From Chamaelirium japonicum (lineage: Eukaryota > Streptophyta > Magnoliopsida > Liliales > Melanthiaceae), in assembly GCA_947650365.1 (NCBI GenBank), contig CANTAL010000197.1, forward strand, positions 310,001 to 374,000: DNA of 64,000 nucleotides, written 5' to 3'. Within the stretch, counting starts at the first letter, position 1, and every line of letters starts with the position of its first letter. Below are positions 25,840 through 42,100 of this stretch, piece by piece. Made by a program: the position numbers and the translations under genes. The notes beneath the pieces are model-generated. The model ran no database searches. It was not told the DNA's origin and was given only the letters and a program-made list of their open reading frames with translations.

Positions 25840-28800
25840 GGATCGTACAAAGAAATTAGAATGGATCATACGAAGGAATTAGAATGGATCATACGAAGGA
25901 ATTAGAATGGATCGTACGAATGAATTAGAATGGATACATTCGTGCAAAAGAATTAGAATGGATTGTATTAATAAATTAGAATTGATCGTAGAAATGAATT
26001 AGAATGGATCGTGAGAATGAATTAGAATGGATAGTACGAATGAATTAGAATCGATTGTGCGAATTAATAATAATGGATCGTACTAATGAATTAGAATGGA
26101 TACATTCGTGCGAATGAATTAGAATGGATCGTATGAATGAATTATAATGGATCGTATGAATGAATTCGAATGGATCGTACGAATGAATTACAATGGATAC
26201 ATTCGCGCGAAAGAATTAGAATGGATTGTATGAATGAATTAGAATGGATCGTGTGAATGAATTAGAATGGATCGTACGAATGAATTAGAATGGATCGTAT
26301 GAATGAATTAGAATGGATCGTACGAATGAATTAGAATGGATTGTACAAATGAATTAGAATGGATCGTATGAATGAATTAGAATGGATTGTGCAAATGAAT
26401 TAGAATGGAACGTACAAATGAATTAGAATGAATACATTCGTGCGAATGAATTAGAATGAATCGTACGAATGAGTAAGAATGGATCGTGCCAATGAAATAT
26501 AATGGATCGTACGAATGAATTAGAATGGATCGTGCTAATGAATTAGAATGGATCGTACGAATGAATTAGAATAGATTGTGCGAATGAATTAGAATGGATT
26601 GTATGAATGAATTATAATGGATACATTCGTGCGAATGAATTAGAATGGATCGTGTGAATGAATTAGAATTGATCATATGAATGAATTAGAATGGATCGTG
26701 CAAATGAATTAGAATGGATCGTACGAATGAATTAGAATGGAACGTATGAATGAATTAGAATGGATTGTGCGAATAAATTAGAATGGATCGTACGAATGAA
26801 TTAGAATGGATACATTCGTGCGAATGAATTAGAATGGATCGTACGAATGAGTAAGAATGGATCTTACGAATGAAATAGAATGGTTCATACGAATGAATTA
26901 GAATGGATCGTGCTAATGAATTAGAATGGATCATACGAATGAATTAGAATAGATTGTGCGAATGAATTAGAATGGATCGTACGAATGAATTAGAATGGAT
27001 ACATTCGTGCGAAGGAATTAGAATGTATCGTACGAAAGAATTAGAATGAATTAGAATGGCTACATTCGTGCGAATGAATTAGAATGGATCGTATGAATGA
27101 ATTAGATTGGATCGTATGAATGAATTAGAATGGGTCGTATGTATGAATTAGAATGGATACATTCATGGGAATGAATTAGAATGGATCGAACGAAGGAATT
27201 AGAATGGATCATACGAAGGAATTAGAATGGATCGTATGAAGGAATTAGAATGGATCGTATGAATGAATTAGAATGGATACATTCGTGCAAAAGAATTAGA
27301 ATGGATTGTATGAATGAATTAGAATGGATCGTATAAATGAATTAGAATGGATCGTGCGAATGAATTAGAATAGATCGTACGAATGAATTAGAATAGATTG
27401 TGCGAATGAATTAGAATGGATCGTACGACTGAATTAGAATGGATACATTCGTGCGAAAGAATTAGAATACATTGTATGAATAAATTAGAATGGATCGTAT
27501 GAATGAATTCAAGAATAGATCGTGCGAATGAATTAGAATGGATCGTATGAATGAATTAGAATAGATCGTATGAATGAATTAGAATAGATCGTTCGAATGA
27601 ATTAGAATGGATCGTACGAATGAATTAGAATGGACACATTCATGCGAATGAATTAGAATAGATCGTACGAATGAGTAAGAATGGATCGTACGAATGAAAT
27701 AGAATGGATCGTACGAATGAATTAGAATGGATCGTGCGAATGAATTAGATTGGATCGTGCGAATGAATTAGAATGGATAGCACGAATGAATTAGAATGGA
27801 TACATTCGTACGAATGAATTAGAATGGATCGTACAAATGAATTAGACTGGATCTTATGAATGAATTAGAATGGATCGTGCGAATGAATTAAAATGGATCG
27901 TACGAATGAATTAGAATGGATACATTCGTGCGAATGAATCAGAATGGATCGTATGAATGAATTAGAATGGGTCATATGAATGAATTAGAATGGATCGTGC
28001 GAATGAATTAGAATGGATCGTACGAATAAATTAGAATGGACCGTATGAATGAATTAGAATGGATCGTGCGAATGAATTAGAATGGAACGTATGAATGAAT
28101 AAGAATGGATACATTCGTGCGAATGAATTAGAACGGATTGTACGAATGAGTAAGAATGGATCGTACGAATAAAATAGAATGGATCGTATGAATAAATTAG
28201 AATGAATCGTGCTAATGAATTAGAATGGATCGTACGAATGAATTAGAATAGATTGTGCGAACGATTTAGAATGGATCGTACGAATGAATTAGAATGGATT
28301 GTACGTATGAATTTGAATGGATCGTACGAATGAGTAAGAATGGATCGTACGAATGAAATTGAATGGATCATACGAATGAATTAGAATAGATCGTTCGAAT
28401 GAATTAGATTGGATCGTGCGAATGAATTAGAATGGATCGTACGAATGAATTAGAATGGATACATTCATATGAATGAATTAGAATGGATCGTACGAATGAA
28501 TTAGACTGGATCGTATGAACGAATTAGAATAGATCGTGCGAATGAATTAGAATGGATCGTGCGAATGAATTAGAATGGATACATTCGTACGAATGAATTA
28601 GAGTGGATACATTCGTGCGAATGAATTAGAATGGATCGTATGAATAAATTAGAATGGATCGTATGAATGATTTAGAATAGATCGTGCGAATGAATTAGAA
28701 TGGATCGTACGAATGAATTAGAATGGATCGTGCGAATGAATTAGAATGGATTGTACGAATGAAATAGAATGGTTCGTACGAATGAATTAGAATGGATCGT

Positions 28801-30778
28801 GCTAATGAATTAGAATGGATCGTACGAATGAATTAGAATAGATTGTGTGAATAAATTCGAATGGATCATACGGATGAATTAGAATGGATACATTCGTGGG
28901 AAGGAATAAGAATGTATCGTACGAATTGATCGTACGAAGGAATTAGAATGAATTAGAATGGATACATTCGTATGAATAAATTAGAATGGATCCTATGAAT
29001 GAATTAGGTTGGATCGTATGAATGAATTAGAATGGATCGTACGTATGAATTAGAATGGATACATTCATGATAATGAATTAGAATGGATCGAACGAAGGAA
29101 TTAGAATGGATCATACGAAGGAATTAGAATGGATCGTATGAAGGAATTAGAATGGATCGTACGAATGAATTAGAATAGATACATTCGTGCAAAACAATTA
29201 GAATGGATCGTACAAATGAATTAGAATGGATCGTGCAAATGAATTAGAATGGATCGTACGAATGAATTAGAATAGATTGTGCGAATGAATTAGAATGGAT
29301 CGTACGAAGGAATTAGAATGCATACATTCGTGCGAATGAATTAGAATTGATCGTATGAATGAATTCGAATGGATCGTATGAATGAATTCGAATGGATCGT
29401 ACGAATGAATTAGAATGGATATATTCGTGCGAATGAATTAGAATGGATCATACGAAGGAATTAGGGTGGATTGTATGAATGAATTAGAATGGATACATTC
29501 GTGCGAAAGAATTAAAATGGATTGTATGAATGAATTAGAATGGATCGTACGAATGAATTAGAATAGATTGTGCGAATGAATTAGAATGGATCGTACGAAT
29601 GAATTAGAATGGATACATTCGTGCGAATGAATTAGAATGGATCGTATGAATGAATTAGAATGGATCGTATGAAAGAATTCGAATGGATCGTACGAATGAA
29701 TTAGAATGGATCGTATGAATGAATTAGAATGGATCGTGCGAATGAATTAGAATGGATCGTACAAATGAATTAGAATAGATACATTCATGCGAATGAATTA
29801 GAATGGATCGTACGAATGAGAACGAATGGATCATATGAATGAAATAGAATGGATCGTACGAATGAATTAGAATGGATCATGCTAATGAATTAGAATGGAT
29901 CGTACGAATAAATTAGAATAGATTGTGCGAATGAATTAGAATGGATCGTACGAATGAATTAGAATGGATCGTATGAATGAATTAGAATGGATCGTGCGAA
30001 TGAATTAGAATGGATCGTACGAATGAATTAGAATGGATACATTCATGCTAATGAATTAGAATGGATTGTATGAATGAATTTGAATAGATTGTGCGAATGA
30101 ATTTGAATGGATCGTACGAATGAATTAGAATGGATACATTCGTGTGAATGAATTAGAATGGATCGTATGAATAAATTAGAATGGATTGTATGAATGAATT
30201 AGAATGGATCGTGCGAATGAATTAGAATGGATCGTATGAATGAATTAGAATGGATCATGCGAATGAATTAGAATGGGTCGTACGAATGAATTAGAAAGGA
30301 TACATTCGTGCGAATGAATTAGAATGGATCGTATGAATGAGTAAGAATGGATCGTACGAATGAAATAGAATGGATCGTACGAAAGAATTAGAATGGATCG
30401 TGCTAATGAATTAGAATGGATCGTACGAATGAATTCGAATAGATTGTGCGAATGAATTAGAATGGATCATACGAATGAATTAGAATGAATACATTCGTGC
30501 GAATGAATTAGAATGGACTTTATGAATGAATTAGATTGGATCATATGAATGAATTAGAATGGATCGTACGTATGAATTAGAATAGATACATTCGTGGGAA
30601 TGAATTAGAATGGATCGTACGAAGGAATTAGAATGGATCATACGAATGAAATAGAATGGATCGTACGAAGGAATTAGAATGGATCGTACGAAGGAATTAG
30701 AATGGATCGTACGAATGAATTAGAATGGATACATTTGTACAAAAGAATTAGAATGGATTGTATGAATGAATTAGAATG
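25840..30778 (+). repeat. ~5-kb higher-order repeat, copy A
   Basis: Diagnostic rare variants are GATTGTATTA (25961), GTGCCAATGAAATATAATGG (near 26487), the 24-bp-like unit GAATTCAAGAATAG (27501), GAACGATTTAG (28259) and CATACATTC after GAATG (29321). They recur in copy B at offsets growing from 4.94 to 5.15 kb (30899, 31521, 32549, 33381 and 34466). It ends where the array jumps back to the repeat start at about 30.78 kb. Confidence 0.8.
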
Positions 30779-33700
30779 GATCGTACAAAGAAATTAGAAT
30801 GGATCGTACGAAGGAATTAGAATGGATCATACGAAGGAATTAGAATGGATCGTACGAATGAATTAGAATGGATACATTCGTGCAAAAGAATTAGAATGGA
30901 TTGTATTAATAAATTAGAATGGATCGTACAAATGAATTAGAATGGATCGTGAGAATGAATTAGAATGGATAGTACGAATGAATTAGAATCGATTGTGCGA
31001 ATTAATTATAATGGATCGTACTAATGAATTAGAATGGATACATTCGTGCGAATGAATTAGAATGGATCGTATGAATGAATTAGAATGGATCGTATGAATG
31101 AATTCGAATGGATCGTACGAATGAATTAGAATGGATACATTCGTGCGAAAGAATTAGAATGGATTGTATGAATGAATTAGAATGGATCGTGCGAATGAAT
31201 TAGAATGGATCGTACGAATGAATTAGAATGGATCATATGAATGAATTAGAATGGATCGTTCGAATGAATTAGAATGGATCGTACGAATGAATTAGAATGG
31301 ATACATTCGTGCGAATGAATTAGAATGGATCGTACGAATGAGTAAGAATAGATCGTACGAATGAATTAGAATGGATTGTACGAATGAATTAGAATGGATC
31401 ATATGAATGAATTAGAATGGATCGTGCAAATGAATTGGAATGGAACGTACAAATGAATTAGAATGAATACATTCGTGCGAATGAATTAGAATGGATCGTA
31501 CGAATGAGTAAGAATGGATCGTGCCAATGAAATATAATGGATCGTACGAATGAATTAGAATGGATCGTGCTAATGAGTTAGAATGGATCGTACGACTGAA
31601 TTAGAATAGATTGTGCGAATGAATTAGAATGGATTGTATGAATGAATTATAATGGATACATTCGTGCGAATGAATTAGAATGGATCGTGTGAATGAATTA
31701 GAATTGATCATATGAATGAATTAGAATGGATCGTGCGAATGAATTAGAATGGATCGTACGAATGAATTAGAATGGAACGTATGAATGAATTAGAATGGAT
31801 CGTGCGAATAAATTAGAATGGATCGTACGAATGAATTAGAATGGATACATTCGTGCGAATGAATTAGAATGGATCGTACGAATGAGTAAGAATGGATCTT
31901 ACGAATGAAATAGAATGGTTCGTACGAATGAATTAGAATGGATCGTGCTAAAGAATTAGAATGGATCGTACGAATGAATTAGAATAGATTGTGCGAATGA
32001 ATTAGAATGGATCGTACGAATGACTTAGAATGGATACATTCGTGCGAAGGAATTAGAATATATCGTACGAATGGATCGTACGAAGGAATTAGAATGAATT
32101 AGAATGGATACATTCGTGCGAATGAATTAGAATGGATCGTATGAATGAATTAGATTGGATCGTATGAATGAATTAGAATGGGTCGTATGTATGAATTAAA
32201 ATGGATACATTCATGGGAATGAATTAGAATGGATCGAACGAAGGAATTAGAATGGATCATACGAAGGAATTAGAATGGATCGTATGAAGGAATTAGAATG
32301 GATCGTATGAATGAATTAGAATGGATACATTCGTGCAAAAGAATTAGAATGGATTGTATGAATGAATTAGAATGGATAGTATAAATGAATTAGAATGGAT
32401 CGTGCGAATGAATTAGAATAGATCGTACGAATGAATTAGAATAGATTGTGCGAATGAATTAGAATGGATCGTACGAATGAATTAGAATGGATACATTCGT
32501 GCAAAAGAATTAGAATAGATTGTATGAATAAATTAGAATGGATCGTATGAATGAATTCAAGAATAGATCGTGCGAATGAATTAGAATGGATCGTAGGAAT
32601 GAATTAGAATGGATCGTATGAATAAATTAGAATAGATCGTTCGAATGAATTAGAATGGATCGTACGAATGAATTAGAATGGACACATTCATGCGAATGAA
32701 TTAGAATGGATCGTACGAATGAGTAAGAATGGATTGTACGAATGAATTAGAATGGACACATTCATGCGAATGAATTAGAATGGATCGTACGAATGAGTAA
32801 GAATGGATTGTACGAATGAAATAGAATGGATCGTACGAATGAATTAGAATGGATCGTGCGAATGAATTAGATTGGATCGTGCGAATGAATTAGAATGGAT
32901 CGCACAAATGAATTAGAATGGATACATTCGTACGAATGAATTAGAATGGATCGTACAAATGAATTAGACTGGATCTTATGAATGAATTTGAATGGATCGT
33001 GCGAATGAATTAGAATGGATCGTACGAATGAATTAGAATGGATACATTCGTGCGAATGAATTAGAATGGATCGTATGAATGAATTAGAATGGGTCATATG
33101 AATGAATTAGAATGGATCGTGCGAATGAACTAGAATGGATCGTACGAATAAACTAGAATGGACCGTATGAATGAATTAGAATGGATCGTGCGAATGAATT
33201 AGAATGGAACGTATGATTGAATAAGAATGGATACATTCGTGCGAATGAATTAGAATGGATTGTACGAATGACTAAGAATGGATCGTACGAATAAAATAGA
33301 ATGGATCGTACGAATAAATTAGAATGAATCGTGCTAATGAATTAGAATGGATCGTACGAATGAATTAGAATAGATTGTGCGAACGATTTAGAATGGATCG
33401 TACGAATGAATTAGAATAGATTGTACGTATGAATTTGAATGGATTGTACGAATGAGTAAGAATGGATCGTACGAATGAAATTGAATGGATCATACGAATG
33501 AATTAGAATGGATCGTTCGAATGAATTAGATTGGATCGTGCGAATGAATTAGAATGGATCGTACGAATGAATTAGAATGGATACATTCATATGAATGAAT
33601 TAGAATGGATCGTACGAATGAATTAGACTGGATCGTATGAACGAATTAGAATAGATCGTGCGAATGAATTAGAATGGATCGTGCGAATGAATTAGAATGG

Positions 33701-36665
33701 ATACATTCGTACGAATGAATTAGAGTGGATACATTCGTGCGAATCAATTAGAATGGATCGTATAAATAAATTAGAATGGATCGTATGAATGATTTAGAAT
33801 GGATCGTGCGAATGAATTAGAATGGATCGTACGAATGAATTAGAATGGATCGTGCGAATGAATTAGAATGGATTGTACGAATGAAATAGAATGGTTCGTA
33901 CGAATGAATTAGAATGGATCGTGCTAATGAATTAGAATGGATCGTACGAATGAATTAGAATAGATTGTGCGAATAAATTCGAATGGATCATACGGATGAA
34001 TTAGAATGGATACATTCGTGTGAAGCAATTAGAATGTATCGTACGAATGGATCGTACGAAGGAATTAGAATGAATTAGAATGGATACATTCGTATGAATA
34101 AATTAGAATGGATCCTATGAATGAATTAGATTGGATCGTATGAATGAATTAGAATGGATCGTACGTATGAATTAGAATGGATACATTCATGGGAATGAAT
34201 TAGAATGGATCGAACGAATGAATTAGAATGGATTATACGAAGGAATTAGAATGGATCGTATGAAGGAATTAGAATGGATCGTACGAATGAATTAGAATGG
34301 ATACATTCGTGCAAAAGAATTAGAATGGATTGTATGAATGAATTAGAATGGATCGTCCAAATGAATTAGAATGGATCGTGCAAATGAATTAGAATGGATC
34401 GTACGAATGAATTGGAATAGATTGTGCGAATGAATTAGAATGGGTCGTACGAAGGAATTAGAATGCATACATTCATGCGAATGAATTAGAATGGATCGTA
34501 TGAATGAATTCGAATGGATCGTATGAATGAATTTGAATGGATCGTACAAATGAATTAGAATGGATACATTTGTCCGAATGAATTAGAATGGATCATACGA
34601 AGGAATTAGGGTGGATTGTATGACTGAATTAGAATGGATACATTCGTGCGAAAGAATTAAAATGGAATTGTATGAATGAATTAGAATGGATCGTACGAAT
34701 GAATTAGAATAGATTGTGTGAATGAATTTGAATGGATCGTACGAATGAATTAGAATGGATACATTCGTGCGAATGAATTAGAATGGATCGTATGAATGAA
34801 TTAGAATGGATCGTATGAAAGAATTCGAATGGATCGTACGAATGAATTAGAATGGATCGTATGAATGAATTAGAATGGATCGTGCGAATGAATTAGAATG
34901 GATCGTACAAATGAATTAGAATGGATACATTCGTGCGAATGAATTAGAATGGATCGTACGAAGAGAGCGAATGGATCGTATGAATGAAATAGAATGGATC
35001 GTACGAATGAATTAGAATGGATCATGCTAATGAATTAGAATGGATCGTACGAATAAATTAGAATAGATTGTGCGAATGAATTAGAATGGATCGTACGAAT
35101 GAATTAGAATGGATCGTATGAATGAATTAGAATGGATCGTGCGAATGAATTAGAATGGATCGTACGAATGAATTAGAATGGATACATTCGTGCTAATGAA
35201 TTAGAATGGATCGTATGAATGAATTTGAATAGATTGTGCGAATGAATTTGAATGGATCGTACGAATGAATTAGAATGGATACATTCGTGTGAATGAATTA
35301 GAATGGATCGTATGAATGAATTAGAATGGATTGTATGAATGAATTAGAATAGATCGTGCGAATGAATTAGAATGGATCGTATGAATGAATTAGAATGGAT
35401 CATGCGAATGAATTAGAATGGGTCGTACGAATGAATTAGAAAGGATACATTCGTGCGAATGAATTAGAATGGATCGTATGAATGAGTAAGAATGGATCGT
35501 ACGAATGAAATAGAATGGATCGTACGAAAGAATTAGAATGGATCGTGCTAATGAATTAGAATGGATCGTACGAATGAATTAGAATAGATTGTGCGAATGA
35601 ATTAGAATGGATCGTACGAATGAATTAGAATAGATACATTCGTGCGAATGAATTAGAATGGATTTTATGAATGAATTAGATTGGATTATATGAATGAATT
35701 AGAATGGATCGTATGTATGAATTAGAATAGATACATTCGTGGGAATGAATTAGAATGGATCGTACGAAGGAATTAGAATGGATCATACGAATGAAATAGA
35801 ATAGATCGTACGAAGGAATTAGAATGGATCGTACGAAGGAATTAGAATGGATCGTACGAATGAATTAGAATGGATACATTTGTACAAAAGAATTAGAATG
35901 GATTGTATGAATGAATTAGAATGGATCGTGCAAATGAATTAAAATCGATCGTGCGAATGAATTAGAATGGATTGTACGAATGAATTAGAATAGATTGGGC
36001 GAATGAATTAGAATGGATCGTACGAATGAATTAGAATGGATATATTCGTGCGAATGAATTAGAATGGATCGTATGAATGAATTATAATGGATCGTACGAA
36101 TGAATTAGAATGGATACATTCGTTCGAATGAATTAGAATGGATCATACGAAAGAATTAGGGTGGATCGTATGAATGAATTAGAATGGATACATTTGTGCG
36201 AAAGGATTAGAATGGATTGTACGAATGAATTAGAATGGATCATATGAATGAACTTGGATGGATCGTGCAAATGAATTAGAATGGATCGTAAGAATGAATT
36301 AGAATGGATCGTATGAATGAATTAGAATAGATCGTGCAAATGAATTAGAATGGATCATACGAATGAATTAGAATGGATACATTCGTGCGAATGAATTAGA
36401 ATGGATCGTACGAATGAATTAGAATGGATCGTGCTAAGGAATTTGAATAGATCGTACGAATGAATTAGAATAGATTGTGCGAATGAATTAGAATGGATAC
36501 ATTCGTGTGAATGAATTAGAATGGATCGTATGAATGAATTAAAATGGATCATATGAATGAATTAGAATGGATCGTGCGAATGAATTAGAATGGATCTTAC
36601 GAATGAATTAGAATGGATCGTATGAATGAATTAGAATGGATCATGCGAATGAATTAGAATGGGTC
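30779..36665 (+). repeat. ~5-kb higher-order repeat, copy B (5.9 kb with its extension)
   Basis: This copy starts with the GATCGTACAAAGAAATTAG unit and follows copy A through its markers. Past the point where A ends it continues into a stretch (about 35.9-36.66 kb) with AAAATCGATCG and the CTAAGGAATTTGAATAG unit. It is nearly identical in order and in private variants to 39.14-45.0 kb, for example the minus-strand open frames 36355-36552 and 44697-44894, which differ by only a few residues. B and C are therefore the most recent large duplication visible. Confidence 0.8.
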
Positions 36666-39136
36666 GTACGAATGAATTAGAATAGATTGTGCGAATGAAT
36701 TAGAATGGATCGTACGAAGGAATTAGAATGCATACATTCGTGCGAATGAATTAGAATTGATCGTATGAATAAATTCGAATGGATCGTATGAATGAATTCG
36801 AATGGATCGTACGAATGAATTAGAATGGATACATTCGTGCGAATGAATTAGAATGGATCATACGAAGGAATTAGGGTGGATTGTATGAATGAATTAGAAT
36901 GGATACATTCGTGCGAAAGAATTAAAATGGATTGTATGAATGAATTAGAATGGATCGTACGAATGAATTAGAATAGATTGTGCGAATGAATTAGAATGGA
37001 TCGTACGAATGAATTAGAATAGATACATTCGTGCGAATGAATTAGAATGGATCGTATGAATGAATTAGAATGGATCGTATGAAAGAATTCGAATGGATCG
37101 TACGAATGAATTAGAATGGATCGTATGAATGAATTAGAATGGATCGTGCGAATGAATTAGAATGGATCGTACAAATGAATTAGAATGGATACATTCGTGC
37201 GAATGAATTAGAATGGATCGTACGAATGAATTAGAATGGATCATGCTAATGAATTAGAATGGATCGTACGAATAAATTAGAATAGATTGTGCGAATTTAT
37301 TAGAATGGATCGTACGAATGAATTAGAATGGATCGTGCGAATGAATTAGAATGGATCGTACGAATGAATTAGAATGGATACATTCGTGCTAATGAATTAG
37401 AATGGATTGTATGAATGAATTTGAATACATTGTGCGAATGAATTTGAATGGATCGTACGAATGAATTAGAATGGATACATTCGTGTGAATAAATTAGAAT
37501 GGATCGTATGAATGAATTAGAATGGATTGTATGAATGAATTAGAATTGATCGTGCGAATGAATTAGAATGGATCGTATGAATCAATTAGAATGGATCATG
37601 CGAATGAATTAGAATGGGTCGTACGAATGAATTAGAAAGGATACATTCGTGCGAATGAATTAGAATGGATCGTATGAATGAGTAAGAATGGATCGTACGA
37701 ATGAAATAGAATGGATCGTATGAATGAATTCGAATGGATCGTATGAATGAATTTGAATGGATCGTACAAATGAATTAGAATGGATACATTTGTCCGAATG
37801 AATTAGAATGGATCATACGAAGGAATTAGGGTGGATTGTATGACTGAATTAGAATGGATACATTCGTGCGAAAGAATTAAAATGGAATTGTATGAATGAA
37901 TTAGAATGGATCGTACGAATGAATTAGAATAGATTGTGTGAATGAATTTGAATGGATCGTACGAATGAATTAGAATGGATACATTCGTGCGAATGAATTA
38001 GAATGGATCGTATGAATGAATTAGAATGGATCGTATGAAAGAATTCGAATGGATCGTACGAATGAATTAGAATGGATCGTATGAATGAATTAGAATGGAT
38101 CGTGCGAATGAATTAGAATGGATCGTAGAAATGAATTAGAATGGATACATTCGTGCGAATGAATTAGAATGGATCGTACGAATGAGAGCGAATGGATCGT
38201 CTGAATGAAATAGAATGGATCGTACGAATGAATTAGAATGGATCATGCTAATGAATTAGAATGGATCGTACGAATAAATTAGAATAGATTGTGCGAATGA
38301 ATTAGAATGGATCGTACGAATGAATTAGAATGGATCGTATGAATGAATTAGAATGGATCGTGCGAATGAATTAGAATGGATCGTACGAATGAATTAGAAT
38401 GGATACATTCGTGCTAATGAATTAGAATGGATCGTATGAATGAATTTGAATAGATTGTGCGAATGAATTTGAATGGATCGTACGAATGAATTAGAATGGA
38501 TACATTCGTGTGAATGAATTAGAATGGATCGTATGAATGAATTAGAATGGATTGTATGAATGAATTAGAATGGATCGTGCGAATGAATTAGAATGGATCG
38601 TATGAATGAATTAGAATGGATCATGCGAATGAATTAGAATGGGTCGTACGAATGAATTAGAAAGGATACATTCGTGCGAATGAATTAGAATGGATCGTAT
38701 GAATGAGTAAGAATGGATCGTACGAATGAAATAGAATGGATCGTACGAAAGAATTAGAATGGATCGTGCTAATGAATTAGAATGGATCGTACGAATGAAT
38801 TAGAATAGATTGTGCGAATGAATTAGAATGGATCGTACGAATGAATTAGAATGAATACATTCGTGCGAATGAATTAGAATGGACTTTATGAATGAATTAG
38901 ATTGGATCATATGAATGAATTAGAATGGATCGTACGTATGAATTAGAATAGATACATTCGTGGGAATGAATTAGAATGGATCGTACGAAGGAATTAGAAT
39001 GGATCATACGAATGAAATAGAATGGATCGTACGAAGGAATTAGAATGGATCGTATGAAGGAATTAGAATGGATCGTACGAATGAATAAGAATGGATACAT
39101 TTGTACAAAAGAATTAGAATGGATTGTATGAATGAA
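36666..39136 (+). repeat. Mosaic partial copy of the ~5-kb repeat
   Basis: The first ~1 kb follows the part of copy A from about 29.27 kb (GGAATTAGAATG plus CATACATTCGTGCG at 36720, then a GAATTCGAATGG pair). Near 37.72 kb it jumps to a sequence matching copy B from about 34.50 kb, including the rare ATTTGTCCGAATG 28-mer and the GTATGACTG unit. By about 38.85 kb it matches the end of copy A (from 30.48 kb; GGACTTTATG). It is a recombinant of at least two sources, most simply made by unequal exchange between copies. Confidence 0.7.
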
Positions 39137-42100
39137 TTAGAATGGATCGTACAAAGAAATTAGAATGGATCGTACGAAGGAATTAGAATGGATCATACGA
39201 AGGAATTAGAATGGATCGTACGAATGAATTAGAATGGATACATTCGTGCAAAAGAATTAGAATGGATTGTATTAATAAATTAGAATGGATCGTACAAATG
39301 AATTAGAATGGATCGTGAGAATGAATTAGAATGGATAGTACGAATGAATTAGAATCGATTGTGCGAATTAATTATAATGGATCGTACTAATGAATTAGAA
39401 TGGATACATTCGTGCGAATGAATTAGAATGGATCGTATGAATGAATTAGAATGGATCGTATGAATGAATTCGAATGGATCGTACGAATGAATTAGAATGG
39501 ATACATTCGTGCGAAAGAATTAGAATGGATTGTATGAATGAATTAGAATGGATCGTGCGAATGAATTAGAATGGATCGTACGAATGAATTAGAATGGATC
39601 GTATGAATGAATTAGAATGGATCGTTCGAATGAATTAGAATGGATCGTACGAATGAATTAGAATGGATACATTCGTGCGAATGAATTAGAATGGATCTTA
39701 CGAATGAGTAAGAATAGATCGTACGAATGAATTAGAATGGATTGTACGAATGAATTAGAATAGATCGTATGAATGAATTAGAATGGATCGTGCAAATGAA
39801 TTAGAATGGAACGTCCAAATGAATTAGAATGAATACATTCGTGCGAATGAATTAGAATGGATCGTACGAATGAGTAAGAATGGATCGTGCCAATGAAATA
39901 TAATGGATCGTACGAATGAATTAGAATGGATCGTGCTAATGAATTAGAATGGATCGTACGAATGAATTAGAATAGATTGTGCGAATGAATTAGAATGGAT
40001 TGTATGAATGAATTATAATGGATACATTCAGGCGAATGAATTAGAATGGATCGTGTGAATGAATTAGAATTGATCATATGAATGAATTAGAATGGATCGT
40101 GCGAATGAATTAGAATGGATCGTACGAATGAATTAGAATGGAACGTATGAATGAATTAGAATGGATCGTGCGAATAAATTAGAATGGATCGTACGAATGA
40201 ATTAGAATGGATACATTCGTGCGAATGAATTAGAATGGATCGTACGAATGAGTAAGAATGGATCTTACGAATGAAATAGAATGGTTCGTACGAATGAATT
40301 AGAATGGATCGTGCTAATGAATTAGAATGGATCGTACGAATGAATTAGAATAGATTGTGCGAATGAATTAGAATGGATCGTACGAATGAATTAGAATGGA
40401 TACATTCGTGCGAAGGAATTAGAATGTATCGTACGAATGGATCGTACGAAGGAATTAGAATGAATTAGAATGGATACATTCGTGCGAATGAATTAGAATG
40501 GATCGTATGAATGAATTAGATTGGATCGTATGAATGAATTAGAATGGGTCGTATGTATGAATTAAAATGGATACATTCATGGGAATGAATTAGAATGGAT
40601 CGAACGAAGGAATTAGAATGGATCATACGAAGGAATTAGAATGGATCGTATGAAGGAATTAGAATGGATCGTATGAATGAATTAGAATGGATACATTTGT
40701 GCAAAAGAATTAGAATGGATTGTATGAATGAATTAGAATGGATAGTATAAATGAATTAGAATGGATCGTGCGAATGAATTAGAATAGATCGTACGAATGA
40801 ATTAGAATAGATTGTGCAAATGAATTAGAATGGATCGTACGAATGAATTAGAATGGATACATTCGTGCGAAAGAATTAGAATAGATTGTATGAATAAATT
40901 AAAATGGATCGTATGAATGAATTCAAGAATAGATCGTGCGAATGAATTAGAATGGATCGTACGAATGAATTAGAATGGATCGTATGAATGAATTAGAATA
41001 GATCGTTCGAATGAATTAGAATGGATCGTACGAATGAATTAGAATGGACACATTCATGCGAATGAATTAGAATGGATCGTACGAATGAGTAAGAATGGAT
41101 CGTACGAATGAATTAGAATGGACACATTCATGCGAATGAATTAGAATGGATCGTACGAATGAGTAAGAATGGATCGTACGAATGAAATAGAATGGATCGT
41201 ACGAATGAATTAGAATGGATCGTGCGAATGAATTAGATTGGATCGTGCGAATGAATTAGAATGGATCGCACGAATGAATTAGAATGGATACATTCGTACG
41301 AATGAATTAGAATGGATCGTACAAATGAATTAGACTAGATCTTATGAATGAATTAGAATGGATCGTGCGAATGAATTAGAATGGATCGTACGAATGAAGT
41401 AGAATGGATACATTCGTGCGAATGAATTAGAATGGATCGTATGAATGAATTAGAATGGGTCATATGAATGAATTAGAATGGATCGTGCGAATGAATTAGA
41501 ATGGATCGTACGAATAAATTAGAATGGACCGTATGAATGAATTAGAATGGATCGTGCGAATGAATTAGAATGGAACGTATGAATGAATAAGAATGGATAC
41601 ATTCGTGCGAATGAATTAGAATGGATTGTACGAATGACTAAGAATGGATCGTACGAATCAAATAGTATGGATCGTACGAATAAATTAGAATGAATCGTGC
41701 TAATGAATTAGAATGGATCGTACGAATGAATTAGAATAGATTGTGCGAACGATTTAGAATGGATCGTACGAATTAATTAGAATGGATTGTACGTATGAAT
41801 TTGAATGGATCATACGAATGAGTAAGAATGGATCGTACGAATGAAATTGAATGGATCATACGAATGAATTAGAATGGATCGTTCGAATGAATTAGATTGG
41901 ATCGTGCGAATGAATTAGAATGGATCATACGAATGAGTTAGAATGGATACATTCATATGAATGAATTAGAATGGATCGTACGAATGAATTAGACTGGATC
42001 GTATGAACGAATTAGAATAGATCGTACGAATGAATTAGAATGGATCGTGCGAATGAATTAGAATGGATACATTTGTACGAATGAATTAGAGTGGATACAT

